Assembly (NCBI RefSeq): GCF_011078175.1
Contig: NZ_JAALCJ010000002.1
Location: 579,165-643,164 of the forward strand
DNA length: 64,000 bases
DNA from: Enterobacter cloacae
GTDB taxonomy: Bacteria > Pseudomonadota > Gammaproteobacteria > Enterobacterales > Enterobacteriaceae
Direction: 5' to 3'
This document shows, piece by piece, positions 1 to 8,101 of this stretch. The position numbers were made by a program, and so were the translations under genes. Below the pieces are notes generated by a model. The model worked only from the letters and a program-made list of their open reading frames with translations. It was not told the origin of the DNA and did no database searches. How positions within the stretch are numbered: position 1 is the first letter of the stretch; every line of letters begins with the position of its first letter.

Positions 1-41
1 AAATTATAATTCTTATACTTAGTTTAAAAGTGGAGGCTAAA

Positions 42-536
42 ATGCGATTAATCCTAATGCTGTGCTGCTTTTTAGTACAAAGCGCCGCCCTTGCGGGTGA
101 GTTGCCCAAACCTGCTGGTAAACCCATTTTAACAATTTCCGGTAATATAGAAAATACGAGCGAAAATGGAAAAGCCGTTTTCGATATTGCCAGCCTTGAA
201 AAACTGGGGATGGTGAGTTTCCAGACAACTTCGCCCTGGTATAATGGCCGCACGAAGTTTGAGGGTATCTCCATGCGCAAACTCATGGAGTACGTGGGTG
301 CAAAGGGTTCTGTCGTGAATGTGGTTGCTCTCAATGATTACACTACGGTCATCCCTCTTAGCGACTTCCAGAAATACAACGCCATCCTGGCTTTAAAGGT
401 CAATGGCGAATATATGCGCATCCGCGATAAAGGTCCGTTATTCATCGTCTACCCTTACGACAGTCTTCCTGAACTGAATAATCAGATTTATTACTCGCGA
501 TCGGCATGGCAGGTCAGCAAAATGAAGATTGAATAG
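42..536 (+). CDS. Exported molybdopterin-fold (oxidoreductase molybdopterin-binding domain) protein
   Basis: The product is 164 residues with an N-terminal signal peptide (hydrophobic LILMLCCFLVQSAALA, probable cleavage after ALA). The mature part, with a GxSMRKLMEYVGA stretch and VVALNDYTTVIPLSDF, looks like the small sulfite-oxidase-type molybdopterin-binding fold found as a stand-alone periplasmic domain. I see no obvious conserved Cys of a catalytic Mo ligand, so it may be a binding or sensory version. The start at 42 is chosen because GGAGG at 32-36 gives normal spacing. It lies 17 bases before the GGDEF-EAL gene and is probably its operon partner, perhaps supplying a periplasmic input to that membrane sensor (inference). 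Specific ligand unknown. Confidence 0.75.
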   Translation: MRLILMLCCFLVQSAALAGELPKPAGKPILTISGNIENTSENGKAVFDIASLEKLGMVSFQTTSPWYNGRTKFEGISMRKLMEYVGAKGSVVNVVALNDYTTVIPLSDFQKYNAILALKVNGEYMRIRDKGPLFIVYPYDSLPELNNQIYYSRSAWQVSKMKIE

Positions 537-553
537 TAGTTCAGGAGAACATA

Positions 554-2491
554 ATGAACAGGATACTGGTTGGTATCATTTTTTCTCTTTTTATCACGAC
601 TGGATATATAGCCTTTCTTGTCTACGATCGTCAGCAAGAATTGCAAAAATTGACTCACTACACGGAGTCCTGGTCTGTAGCCCAACTGGTATCTGAATAT
701 TACCGATTTGAATCATGGATAGGACTGTACGCAACCGATACTGATGACGTCACGGTAGACCAGGTTCGCATGCGTCTGGAAATCATGCTGAGCCAGAATG
801 ATTTATTGAAAGAGGGCGGCCTGGGTCGTTATATAAACAGCGAAAAAGCGCATCATGCGCTCGCCTTACGCCTGGAAAACATCCTGACCTATCTGGATGG
901 TCATCTGGAGAAAATGAGCCGTTCAGAGTTAAAGCTATATTTAAAAAGTATGCATTTACTGGATGCACCGCTAAGCCAGCTTTCATCCACTGCTTTGACA
1001 AAAGATGTTAATACCATCAATGAAACCAACCTTAAAATACAGGTCCTGTATTATATTTACTCAGCGCTTTCGCTATTACTGGTTATTTTAAGTTTCATAC
1101 TTGGATTTTTGATTATCTATCAAAATAAAAATATTCTTAAGGCCCATACACAGGTGAAAACGCTGGCTGAAGAGCTTCAGCTATCAAAGGAAACCCTGCA
1201 AATCCAGAATGCAAAACTGGAATACGATGTTTATCATGACTCTCTTACCGGCATGAAAAACCGTCTTTTCTTCTGGGATGATCTCAACAAACTTAATCAA
1301 CAGGCAGAGAAAAAACATGTCTCTGTGACGGTAATGTTATTTGATTTAGACCGGTTCAAAGAGGTGAATGATACCTACGGTCATGATGCCGGAGATTTAC
1401 TGCTACGTGAGGTATCCACGCGCTTGAGCGCAATGAGCAGCTTTTCAGAGACATTTTATCGTTTAGGGGGCGACGAGTTTGCGTTTCTTTCCAGCGGCTT
1501 AACCGAAACCGCAGCCATTTCACGTGCGCGAGAAATCAGTGATAGCATCAGTAAACCCTATACCATTAATAATCAACTCATAAAAATAGCCACCTGCGTG
1601 GGTATTGTTTTATCGGATAACGAACGACGTTCAGATTATCTGTACAAATTTGCCGACCTGGCGCTCTATGAAGCCAAGAAAGAAGGTTCTCAGCAAATTA
1701 AAGTCTTCCGTCAGCGAATGCTACAGAAGTTGCAGGAAAGCAGAACCCTTGAAAATGATATGGCCAGGGCAATAGAGAATAATGAATTTGTTGTTTATTA
1801 CCAGCCTATTGTGAATTCCGTCAGCAAGGAAATTTACGGCTATGAAGCGCTTATTCGCTGGATTCACCCTGTTAAGGGAATGCTCTCCCCGGATAGCTTT
1901 ATTTTTGCTGCTGAAAAAACCGGCATGATCAACGCGATAGGTAAAACCGTGCTTAAACTGGCCTGTAGAGAAGCGGTCTCATGGGCTGTTCCGGCCAGGA
2001 TCTCCGTAAACGTCTCGCCTGTTCAATTGGGCAGTAAATCATTCATTAGCACGGTGCAGTCAGTTCTGTCTGAGACCGGGCTACCGGCTAACCGTCTTGA
2101 GTTAGAGGTCACAGAATCGTCACTCTTCAGTGACAGAAATAGCCCCATTACTATTCTCAAAAAACTACGCTCATTAGGCGTAAGAATTTCCATTGATGAT
2201 TTTGGCACGGGTTATTCATCGCTCTCCAGACTCAGTGAACTGAATTTTGATAAAATCAAAATTGATAAATCTTTTGTCAATCCGATCTCTACACATGACG
2301 ATGCGCTTAATATTGTGAAGCTGATTACCAGTATGGCTAAAAGCCTTAATATGGGGGTCATTGCCGAGGGCGTTGAGACCGAAGAGCAGCTTGAGCGGCT
2401 TCAGGCTCTGGGCTGCGAGCTTGTGCAGGGGTATCTTTTCAGCAAACCACAGCCTCACGTCGACAGAAAAATTAAGAGCGGCCAGCAATGA
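554..2491 (+). CDS. Membrane-anchored GGDEF-EAL cyclic-di-GMP turnover protein
   Basis: 645 residues. A transmembrane helix at about 4-23 and another at 168-190 enclose a periplasmic region of about 145 residues, followed by a short coiled linker (195-225). The GGDEF domain (about 225-385) has an intact signature YRLGGDEF with GGDEF at 305-309; the RxxD inhibitory site five residues upstream is not present. The EAL domain (about 400-640) has YGYEALIRW (EAL at 431-433), DDFGTGYSS and EGVET, so the metal and substrate residues look intact. The protein could therefore make or break cyclic-di-GMP in response to a periplasmic signal. It follows the molybdopterin-fold gene at 17 bases, suggesting a two-gene signalling unit. 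Which activity dominates cannot be read from sequence. Confidence 0.92.
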   Translation: MNRILVGIIFSLFITTGYIAFLVYDRQQELQKLTHYTESWSVAQLVSEYYRFESWIGLYATDTDDVTVDQVRMRLEIMLSQNDLLKEGGLGRYINSEKAHHALALRLENILTYLDGHLEKMSRSELKLYLKSMHLLDAPLSQLSSTALTKDVNTINETNLKIQVLYYIYSALSLLLVILSFILGFLIIYQNKNILKAHTQVKTLAEELQLSKETLQIQNAKLEYDVYHDSLTGMKNRLFFWDDLNKLNQQAEKKHVSVTVMLFDLDRFKEVNDTYGHDAGDLLLREVSTRLSAMSSFSETFYRLGGDEFAFLSSGLTETAAISRAREISDSISKPYTINNQLIKIATCVGIVLSDNERRSDYLYKFADLALYEAKKEGSQQIKVFRQRMLQKLQESRTLENDMARAIENNEFVVYYQPIVNSVSKEIYGYEALIRWIHPVKGMLSPDSFIFAAEKTGMINAIGKTVLKLACREAVSWAVPARISVNVSPVQLGSKSFISTVQSVLSETGLPANRLELEVTESSLFSDRNSPITILKKLRSLGVRISIDDFGTGYSSLSRLSELNFDKIKIDKSFVNPISTHDDALNIVKLITSMAKSLNMGVIAEGVETEEQLERLQALGCELVQGYLFSKPQPHVDRKIKSGQQ

Positions 2492-2552
2492 CATCCTCTC
2501 CTCAGCCCCTTAATTATAAGGGAGCCCCTGTCGGCACCAACCGGGATCACAC

Positions 2553-2580
2553 TTTTCACCCTTGGCTATACACTTATAAT
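2553..2580 (+). promoter_or_regulatory. Candidate sigma-70 promoter for the topAI-yjhP operon
   Basis: A perfect TATAAT -10 lies at 2575-2580 with a weak TTTTCA -35 at 2553-2558 (16-base spacer). It sits 56 bases before the short leader ORF and about 190 bases before topAI, leaving a long 5' leader. No experimental start is known from sequence alone. Confidence 0.5.
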
Positions 2581-2635
2581 AAACAGGTGTTATCATTCAG
2601 CCTGTAAATACCCTTCTACTCTATCCGAGGCTTTG

Positions 2636-2662
2636 ATGCTGGAGAATGTAATCATCCGATAA
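2636..2662 (+). CDS. Putative 8-codon leader peptide (toiL-like) of topAI
   Basis: An ATG with GAGG six bases upstream opens an ORF encoding MLENVIIR followed by TAA. The stop codon lies inside the first arm of the hairpin at 2658-2697. In E. coli, topAI is reported to be controlled by a short upstream ORF (toiL) at which ribosome-targeting antibiotics stall ribosomes, changing leader structure and Rho-dependent termination. Position, size and overlap with a hairpin fit such an attenuating leader here. The identification as toiL is by context and recollection, not by sequence comparison. Confidence 0.5.
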   Translation: MLENVIIR

Positions 2663-2697
2663 TCAGCTTCCCGACCTTTCAGGCCGGACTGATTATC
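2658..2697 (+). promoter_or_regulatory. Leader hairpin upstream of topAI
   Basis: GATAATCAG (2658-2666) pairs perfectly with CTGATTATC (2689-2697). The interior can also pair through CCGACC/GGCCGG with one mismatch, giving a long imperfect stem-loop. It begins inside the leader ORF stop codon and ends 76 bases before the topAI start, so a terminating or stalled ribosome would block its formation. There is no U-run, so it is not an intrinsic terminator; a regulatory leader structure is more likely. Confidence 0.55.
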
Positions 2698-2755
2698 AAT
2701 GCGCCGAAATTGTATGTGGACACCGCTGTGTGTTTGCACGTTTTGCACATGATGA

Positions 2756-3031
<276 letters not shown>

Positions 3032-3041
3032 GGAGAGGATG

Positions 3042-3788
3042 ATGGATATCCCACGTATTTTTACCATTAGCGAAAGCGAACACCGCATTCATAACCCCTT
3101 TACGCCAGAGAAATACGCGACGCTGGGGCGCGTGTTACGCATGAAGTCAGGCACACGCATTCTCGATCTCGGCAGCGGTTCGGGAGAAATGCTCTGCACC
3201 TGGGCGCGTGATTACGGTATTACCGGTACCGGCATCGACATGAGTCAGCTGTTTATCGCGCAGGCCAAGCTACGCGCAGAGGAACTCGGTGTCAGTGAAC
3301 GCGTCCATTTTATTCATAACGACGCGGCCGGATACGTCGCGGAGAAAAAATGTGACGTGGCGGCCTGCGTTGGTGCCACATGGATTGCGGGTGGCGTGGA
3401 CGGAACGATGGACCTGCTGGCAAAAAGCCTCAAGCCCGGGGGAATAATGCTCATCGGCGAACCGTACTGGCGCCGCGTACCCGCGACGGAAGAGGTAGCT
3501 CAGGCCTGCGGCGTCTCGTCGATTGCAGACTTTCTCACTCTGCCCGGTCTGGTTGCGTCTTTCGATCAACAGGGCTATGACCTGGTGGAAATGGTGCTGG
3601 CAGACCAGGAAGGCTGGGACAGGTACGAAGCCGCAAAATGGATGACGATGCGTCGCTGGCTGGAGGAAAACCCAGAAGATGACTTTGCGCCGGAAGTTCG
3701 TGCGGAGCTGACGACAGCACCCGAACGTCATGTGACGTACACGCGGGAATACTTTGGCTGGGGGGTGTTTGCGTTAATAGCGCGATAA
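3042..3788 (+). CDS. yjhP: YjhP-like SAM-dependent methyltransferase
   Basis: 248 residues, strongly similar to E. coli YjhP over its length. A class I Rossmann methyltransferase fold is visible: motif I ILDLGSGSGEML (about 40-51), the acidic end of the second strand in GTGIDMS, and HNDAAGY and VGATWIAGG for the next motifs. The substrate is not known. Two ATG codons are adjacent (3039 and 3042); 3042 matches the E. coli start and gives better spacing from GAGGAG at 3030-3035. It is the third gene of the topAI-yjhQ-yjhP operon in E. coli, but here it follows topAI directly. A terminator follows at 3798. Confidence 0.88.
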   Translation: MDIPRIFTISESEHRIHNPFTPEKYATLGRVLRMKSGTRILDLGSGSGEMLCTWARDYGITGTGIDMSQLFIAQAKLRAEELGVSERVHFIHNDAAGYVAEKKCDVAACVGATWIAGGVDGTMDLLAKSLKPGGIMLIGEPYWRRVPATEEVAQACGVSSIADFLTLPGLVASFDQQGYDLVEMVLADQEGWDRYEAAKWMTMRRWLEENPEDDFAPEVRAELTTAPERHVTYTREYFGWGVFALIAR

Positions 3789-3797
3789 AGTGGCGCT

Positions 3798-3830
3798 GGC
3801 GGTATAACCTTAAGGGTTATGCCGCCGTTT
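3798..3830 (+). terminator. Intrinsic terminator after yjhP
   Basis: GGCGG and ATAACC (3798-3809, one base apart) pair with GGTTAT and CCGCC (3815-3826), closing a small loop and followed by GTTT. The stem is strong; the U-tract is short. Confidence 0.65.
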
Positions 3831-4072
3831 AACAGACAGATTGACTATTCAGCCAGAAAGCGCAGCATAGATAGATTGAGTTGTTCAGTTTGTGAAGGAT
3901 GTAAAGCGTGTCCAGTTTCGCGGCGTGGATATGCGTTTCTGGTGCTGGGGTGAACTGGATAGTGATAGTAAGGTGTACGCATCATCCAGGACAAGACAGG
4001 TGCTCAAGGCTCGTTATAACGAACGCAGGGATCGCCGACGCCGGAGACCTGATTAATCTCAGGCTGGCAAAT
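3831..4072. other. Intergenic stretch with only a doubtful short ORF
   Basis: Between the yjhP terminator and the end of the membrane-protein gene I see no confident gene. A GTG-started frame running from about 3892 to a TAA near 4054 encodes a basic peptide of about 55 residues, with RFWCWGELDSDSK and an Arg-rich tail, but it has no convincing ribosome site. It may be a relic. Confidence 0.3.
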
Positions 4073-4672
4073 TCAGCCCTCCTGATACTTACGCGCATCA
4101 ATTTTCAACAATTCAACATTGTATTTATTGATTAATTTCCGACCGGGCAAAAGCGACCAAAACATCACCGCCATATATAAACAAGACAACATCAAGATTA
4201 TTCCAATAATCGTAAATCCCGTACCATGCTTCAGTAGCGTAGATGGAAATGCAAGGCCAAAAACAATATAGAAAATGGCACCAAATTTAGCATATAAACG
4301 ATAGCGACTATACTTACCCTTATAACGTATAAAGAACTTGCCATATTTGTTCTGAATGTGAGGTGCTAAGTGTCCCCATCGCCATGATGGCATATTCAAT
4401 TCAGAATGAGTTCTTATATACAGAACTAACTGCCTGAGTTTTTTGTTTTTCATCCCTAATACACTCTTTTTAACATCCCTTTTTATTTCTGTCTTCATAA
4501 ACTCCATTTCGAATGGGTCAATATACTCAGCGTATTTTTCAAAAAGATGGGTATATCGCGTCGCTTTTGGTAGAAACCAACTGACATCTTTAAATAATTT
4601 ATAAACACCGCCTGCTGCGGTTATAGACGCGATGACGAGCCCTGCAAATGTGAAAATGTCTTTTATCTCCAT
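4073..4672 (-). CDS. Uncharacterised three-helix membrane protein
   Basis: 199 residues from an ATG preceded by a strong AGGAGG site; upstream in-frame codons have no such site. One transmembrane helix is near the N-terminus (about 7-25, FTFAGLVIASITAAGG) and two near the C-terminus (about 133-150 and 155-178). Between them is a basic, soluble segment of about 100 residues (KFFIRYKGKYSRYRLYAKF). No family is recognised. It is AT-rich relative to the backbone and stands alone between the yjhP operon and integrase debris, so it is probably cargo of a mobile element. A small membrane protein next to defence genes could be an effector or immunity protein, but nothing in the sequence proves that. 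Confidence 0.6.
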   Translation of the reverse strand: MEIKDIFTFAGLVIASITAAGGVYKLFKDVSWFLPKATRYTHLFEKYAEYIDPFEMEFMKTEIKRDVKKSVLGMKNKKLRQLVLYIRTHSELNMPSWRWGHLAPHIQNKYGKFFIRYKGKYSRYRLYAKFGAIFYIVFGLAFPSTLLKHGTGFTIIGIILMLSCLYMAVMFWSLLPGRKLINKYNVELLKIDARKYQEG

Positions 4673-4974
4673 ACAACAATTCCTCCTGAGTAATAGCCAT
4701 GACCAATATACTATGGGGCGAACTGGAAACCAATTACGAAAATCCAATTAATAATGGTACCCGTAAAGCGTCGAAGTAATGTTGCTCGCCTGGGCTATCT
4801 ATAATGAATGGGATGGTCTGCTGACCTGTCGGCGATGTGACTCCAGCCTGTCCTGCTCGCTTCGTTGATTCCAGGAGGTTCTTCATCCCTTTCAGCTACG
4901 CAGCATCACGGCCTTTAAATGCGATACCATTGTGGTTTGACATATTCCCAGGAACTGGTCAGGTGATTGATGGT

Positions 4975-5258
4975 CGGAGTCACTTAAGGCGTTCGTTCAT
5001 CATCAGTCTGGAATGGCAGCAGATAGACATGCAAAGAAAAGTGGCCTGGATTCACCCGATGCAAAGCAAGTCCAACCAGGCTATTAGCGTGGCGCTTAAT
5101 GATACTGCTTGTCGGGTTCTGAAAAAGCACATCGGCAATCACTCTAAGTGTGTATTCGTTTATAACGAAAGCAGCACAAAACCAGACGGACTAAATCAAC
5201 CGTCGCGAGGAAGATGCGCTACGACGCTAATACTGCCTGGAGGGCAGCATCAAAACGT
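4975..5258 (+). pseudogene. Tyrosine recombinase (integrase) fragment, central part
   Basis: The stretch encoding [20 protein letters not shown], then [20 protein letters not shown] and [19 protein letters not shown] matches the part of phage-type integrases that carries catalytic Arg I (altered here) and the following beta-sheet. After a frame change it continues as [17 protein letters not shown] and then stops where an HxxR box should follow. Both ends are missing and a frameshift is present, so it is dead. The same RKMRYD block recurs at about 10550 in another integrase remnant. It marks former integration of a phage-like element. Confidence 0.7.
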
Positions 5259-5261
5259 TGA

Positions 5262-5468
5262 CTCCACTTTCAGGCTTTGAAACTATACGGCGGGCGGTGT
5301 GGGGCGTGAGGTGTGACGGCTCAACATGGGTTCGTGATGCACGTTGACCACATCAAGCCACGATCGAAATTTCCGCATCTGGCGCTTGAGATTACTCGCT
5401 TCAGGGTCCTTTGTGAGGATTGTAATAAGGCGAAATCTAACGCTGATGATATTAAGTGGCGGCAATAG
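5262..5468 (+). pseudogene. HNH endonuclease remnant with in-frame TGA
   Basis: One frame reads [11 protein letters not shown], stop, GVTAQHGFVMHVDHIKPRS and then VLCEDCNKAKSN, with a TAG at 5466. HVDHIKPRSKFP is the HNH core and C-E-D-C the second zinc pair; the TGA at 5307-5309 replaces what should be the second Cys of the first CxxC pair. The N-terminal part is missing because the integrase fragment abuts it. It is a decayed phage or restriction-type HNH gene. Confidence 0.65.
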
Positions 5469-5599
5469 CGACAAAATAGCTCAAGTTGATAATTTTTTTC
5501 CCCTCACCTCATTAAAATACGCCCCGATTTAAAGCGTTGAGGCTGTTTGATACTGATTAAATCCGCCTTGATAGACAAAGCGGATCCTAAGGATTTTAT

Positions 5600-5683
5600 A
5601 TGTCTCCTCGTTTTGCCTGGTATTCTGTATTTGTTATTGGTTTTGTTTTTTGGGCTCTAGTATGTTACTTCATTTTCTTTTAA
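5600..5683 (+). CDS. Candidate 27-residue membrane peptide
   Basis: ATG at 5600 with AAGGA eight bases upstream opens a frame of 27 codons ending TAA. After MSPRFAWY the product is almost entirely hydrophobic (SVFVIGFVFWALVCYFIFF), a single transmembrane helix, typical of enterobacterial small membrane proteins. It overlaps the 3' end of the AraC-type gene on the other strand by 27 bases. No known small protein is recognised. Confidence 0.4.
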   Translation: MSPRFAWYSVFVIGFVFWALVCYFIFF

Positions 5684-6112
5684 CATACTTAACCAGCCTT
5701 TAGAGCTAAGGTCTATTTGAGCGCCACCCATTAACTTAGCTTTTATTGCTTCAAAAAGTTCAGGATATGCTTTGATTATTCGTCTAAATTGCGTCGGCGT
5801 ACAGTTAAAGTATCTCCTGAACATCCTTGTTAGTATTTGCTGTGTTGGAAATCCATAATCACACGCGATATGTGTTATTTTGTAAGTAGAACCAGCCAAC
5901 TCCTCTGTAACCTTGATTAACCTCATTGCTCGAATGTAGTGGGATAATGTACATCCCGTAAATCCTCTAAAAACCCTTTGAAAATGCCAAGACGAATAAC
6001 CACTCATCTTAGCCACTTCCTCAGCCTTTATATTTTCTTGTATATTCTTATCAATCCATTTTATAACGTCGTTAACGACGCACTCCCTCACATTGCATCT
6101 GTGATCGTTCAT
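5657..6112 (-). CDS. AraC/XylS-family regulator, SoxS/TetD-like size
   Basis: 151 residues, little more than the two helix-turn-helix motifs of the AraC DNA-binding domain: VVNDVIKWIDKN, then IKAEEVAKMSGYSSWHFQRVF (first HTH) and ITHIACDYGFPTQQILTRMF followed by CTPTQFRR (second HTH). It has no sensor domain, so like SoxS, MarA and TetD it would be controlled by its own abundance. The ATG at 6112 is chosen because GAGGG lies at proper distance; an upstream in-frame start has none. Target genes are unknown. It stands alone amid phage debris and is AT-rich, suggesting acquisition. Confidence 0.8.
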   Translation of the reverse strand: MNDHRCNVRECVVNDVIKWIDKNIQENIKAEEVAKMSGYSSWHFQRVFRGFTGCTLSHYIRAMRLIKVTEELAGSTYKITHIACDYGFPTQQILTRMFRRYFNCTPTQFRRIIKAYPELFEAIKAKLMGGAQIDLSSKGWLSMLKENEVTY

Positions 6113-6291
6113 ATTGCCCTCTGTTGCGTTGAAGGCAATATTTATAAAGGATCTTATTTTTAGTGACAACAGTAGCGGCAATGATAATTACTTATTATTT
6201 ATTAGCAAAACTAATGCATCAGGCACAATAATAGTGCAACGCTTACGCGCTGTATCCTCCTCGCCGCTTGTGTCGGCTATAGCCAGCGCCG

Positions 6292-6636
6292 TCAGCTAGC
6301 GTAACGGTGCGCGCTAAAGACCTTCTGCCAGTTTGATTTATCCAGAGTTTGAGCGCGTAAAGCGCTGGCAGATTTAGCAATCAGCTCAGAAGGGATCGAG
6401 GCGTAAGTCCCTTTAACAACGGTTTTCCAAGCCAGGCCGCTTGGGGTCGGGCCATCGTAAACCGCCTTGAGGGTTAAGGCTGTTGCGTTATCGACGGTAT
6501 TCACCAAAAGGAAATATGAAGCACCGCCGACCGTAACCAAAATAAAATCGCCGTTTTCGACGTCCGATAGAAAATCTTTGCTCGTTCCGGTCACACCGTC
6601 CGAGCCGTTAGTTAGCATAAGCGTTCCTGCTGGCAT
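6292..6636 (-). pseudogene. Truncated phage tail-fibre-like protein (N-terminal domain)
   Basis: 114 residues from an ATG with AGGTGA seven bases upstream. The start, MPAGTLMLTNGSDGVTG, and VENGDFILVTVGGASYFLLV match the repeated beta-rich N-terminal module of lambdoid tail-fibre and tail-associated proteins. After LDKSNWQKVFSAH the frame ends, whereas such proteins normally continue, so the C-terminal part is lost. It lies beyond the terminator of the two genes to its right and is best seen as a prophage remnant. Confidence 0.6.
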
Positions 6637-6702
6637 CTTGTCACCTGTTAATGGGTTACGAGAAAGTCGCTGAGATCGGCGCTGATGGGGAATTCCAGGC
6701 AC

Positions 6703-6728
6703 AAAAAAACCCGCCGAGGCGGGTTGAT
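6703..6728 (-). terminator. Intrinsic terminator, minus strand
   Basis: AACCCGCC and GGCGGGTT pair around GA, and on the minus strand the stem is followed by a run of seven T. It would end transcription coming from the two-gene unit at 7513-6766. Confidence 0.85.
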
Positions 6729-6765
6729 GTTGCTGTTGTTGCTTGCGGCCTGGATCGGGCGCATA

Positions 6766-7104
6766 TCAGTCTTTGTTATTATCGCTAAGGTTGATGAGCG
6801 GGTATTCCCAATGCTGAGCGATTGCGTTGATCTCTCGGTAAAGGGCGGTAGTATCGCCCTTGCAGGAGAAGTAATTCACAAAGTGAGCAAACGGGCGTTT
6901 CTCGGCAGTGTAAGGATGTGCGCTAGCGCTGTTCGAAATGAACGTCCATTCACCTATGGCGTGCTCATAAAGCGCTACGGGCACGCAAAGCGGATCTAAG
7001 CCGTTCCGTTCGTTTTCCGTCCATGCGACCACTTTGTAAACGTGTAGCCCGTTATCGACCGACACAGAAAAGTATTGCCCCGCCTCTGCTGTGATGATGC
7101 TCAT
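6766..7104 (-). CDS. Hypothetical phage-type protein
   Basis: 112 residues, preceded by GAGGT at good spacing. The sequence (MSIITAEAGQYFSVSVDNGL, then HVYKVVAWTENER) has no signal peptide, membrane helix or motif I recognise. It lies 13 bases after the lipoprotein gene and directly before a strong terminator, so the two form an operon. The context of tail-protein and spanin remnants suggests a phage or satellite origin. Confidence 0.6.
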   Translation of the reverse strand: MSIITAEAGQYFSVSVDNGLHVYKVVAWTENERNGLDPLCVPVALYEHAIGEWTFISNSASAHPYTAEKRPFAHFVNYFSCKGDTTALYREINAIAQHWEYPLINLSDNNKD

Positions 7105-7117
7105 TTTTTACCTCGAC

Positions 7118-7513
7118 TTAGGCTCGTGGAATAACCCGGAGTGGTGCGGCTACGTGTGGACCGTCGTTCTCACATCCCGGCTGGCTCTGATCGATTACCA
7201 GGTTCCCCTCTACGCGCCAACCTATTTCACCGACGATGAAAGCATGGTTAAGCCGTGTAACAACAGCGTCAGTAAGCGCTACGGCGCATTTGTCTTTCTC
7301 AATAGCGCGATCTGTTGCGGTCTTAACGTTAGGAATCCCAAACGGGAACAACACTACAGGGTAAGTGTCCTCCCCTTTCACGCGAGCGCCTTTAACAAAG
7401 CGGTTTGAGTTCAGGTTATAGTTTTTTGTGCTAGCTACGGTCAGGTCTGCAACTCGAACCGTACAACCTGACAACATGACCGCGCCGAGCGCCAATGCGA
7501 CTAATTTTTTCAC
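7118..7513 (-). CDS. Small predicted lipoprotein
   Basis: 131 residues from a GTG preceded by GAGGGA. The N-terminus MKKLVALALGAVMLSGCTV is a clear lipoprotein signal with lipobox LSGC (Cys at 17). The mature part contains two further Cys (about 77 and 110) and no recognised domain. It heads a two-gene operon with the hypothetical protein at 7104-6766. Lipoproteins of this kind occur as lysogenic-conversion genes, but a role such as superinfection exclusion is only a guess. Confidence 0.65.
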   Translation of the reverse strand: MKKLVALALGAVMLSGCTVRVADLTVASTKNYNLNSNRFVKGARVKGEDTYPVVLFPFGIPNVKTATDRAIEKDKCAVALTDAVVTRLNHAFIVGEIGWRVEGNLVIDQSQPGCENDGPHVAAPLRVIPRA

Positions 7514-7911
7514 TATTTCCCTCTCTTTTGGTTTTACTTACAGCTGTGTATTAACTTTCGATAAGCCGACGCGAATCCCACAAGCGAGAATTTCACAATG
7601 TCCGGCCCGTGGTCTGTGATGAATTTGCTCTCAAGTGCCCCCCATCAAGCATGAAATCTCTGAGGTGAATCCCTCGCGGCGGGGAGAGAGTGGCGCTATG
7701 CTTCTCCCTCATAACTTTCCATTCGGAGGAAAAGGACGCCTTAACACCCCTGAAAGGCGTTTCATTCCTTAATTTCCTCACCGTAATATGTTGGTGAGAT
7801 CTTACCTGGATGGATTTATTAAAGGTTTCAAAACAAGCGCAACTCACTGCAATTTAAACCTTTAAGCGCGGCATCAATGACCGTGATTAATTCCTTGAGG
7901 AGAGTAAATAA

Positions 7912-7944
7912 TTACCTGGAGACTATGGCTAGCACTCCAGGTAA
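7912..7944. repeat. Inverted repeat TTACCTGGAG / CTCCAGGTAA
   Basis: A perfect 10-bp inverted repeat, arms 7912-7921 and 7935-7944, separated by 13 bases. A third copy of the 9-mer core lies at 7802-7810 in direct orientation. The layout resembles operators for a phage repressor or iterons. The right arm lies within the 33-codon ORF that starts at 7925. Confidence 0.6.
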
Positions 7945-8026
7945 GTTGCCGAACGAGGTTATGGAGACTAACGATCTACAAAAAGGCAAGTACGATGGTA
8001 AAGGTCAATCGCCGCCAGCCTGTTAA
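7925..8026 (+). CDS. Doubtful 33-residue ORF
   Basis: ATG with GGAG four bases upstream, encoding MASTPGKLPNEVMETN and a Gly/Lys-rich tail ending PPAC. It overlaps the inverted repeat at its start and the CCGCCAG/CTGGCGG hairpin at its end. No similarity is recognised; spacing of the ribosome site is short. Confidence 0.25.
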   Translation: MASTPGKLPNEVMETNDLQKGKYDGKGQSPPAC

Positions 8027-8101
8027 CTGGCGGGGCAAGATATTAGCGTTCAACCAAGCTTAAAGGTTTCAAAATGAGCGAGTTGGGTTTAAGGATTCAG
8101 C

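Larger units (their letters stand above)
7819..8074. repeat. 15-base direct repeat pair TTAAAGGTTTCAAAA
   Basis: Copies at 7819-7833 and 8060-8074, 241 bases apart, each followed two bases later by AGCG. They flank the TTACCTGGA inverted repeat. Confidence 0.5.

Noticed and set aside
2528..2540. TCGGCACCA resembling the 3' end of thrW, as a possible left attachment site
   Set aside because: It is in the opposite orientation to the thrW 3' end and only nine bases match.
4750..4765. TAATGGTACCC as a possible attachment copy (thrW side reads TAATGGTGCCG)
   Set aside because: The match breaks after eight bases and none of the tRNA T-arm follows.
7593..7847. 84-codon minus-strand frame
   Set aside because: No ribosome site, composition unlike protein, and it overlaps the repeat region.
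7912..8074. Repeats as a CRISPR array
   Set aside because: Only two or three short copies with irregular spacing, no cas genes anywhere in the window.
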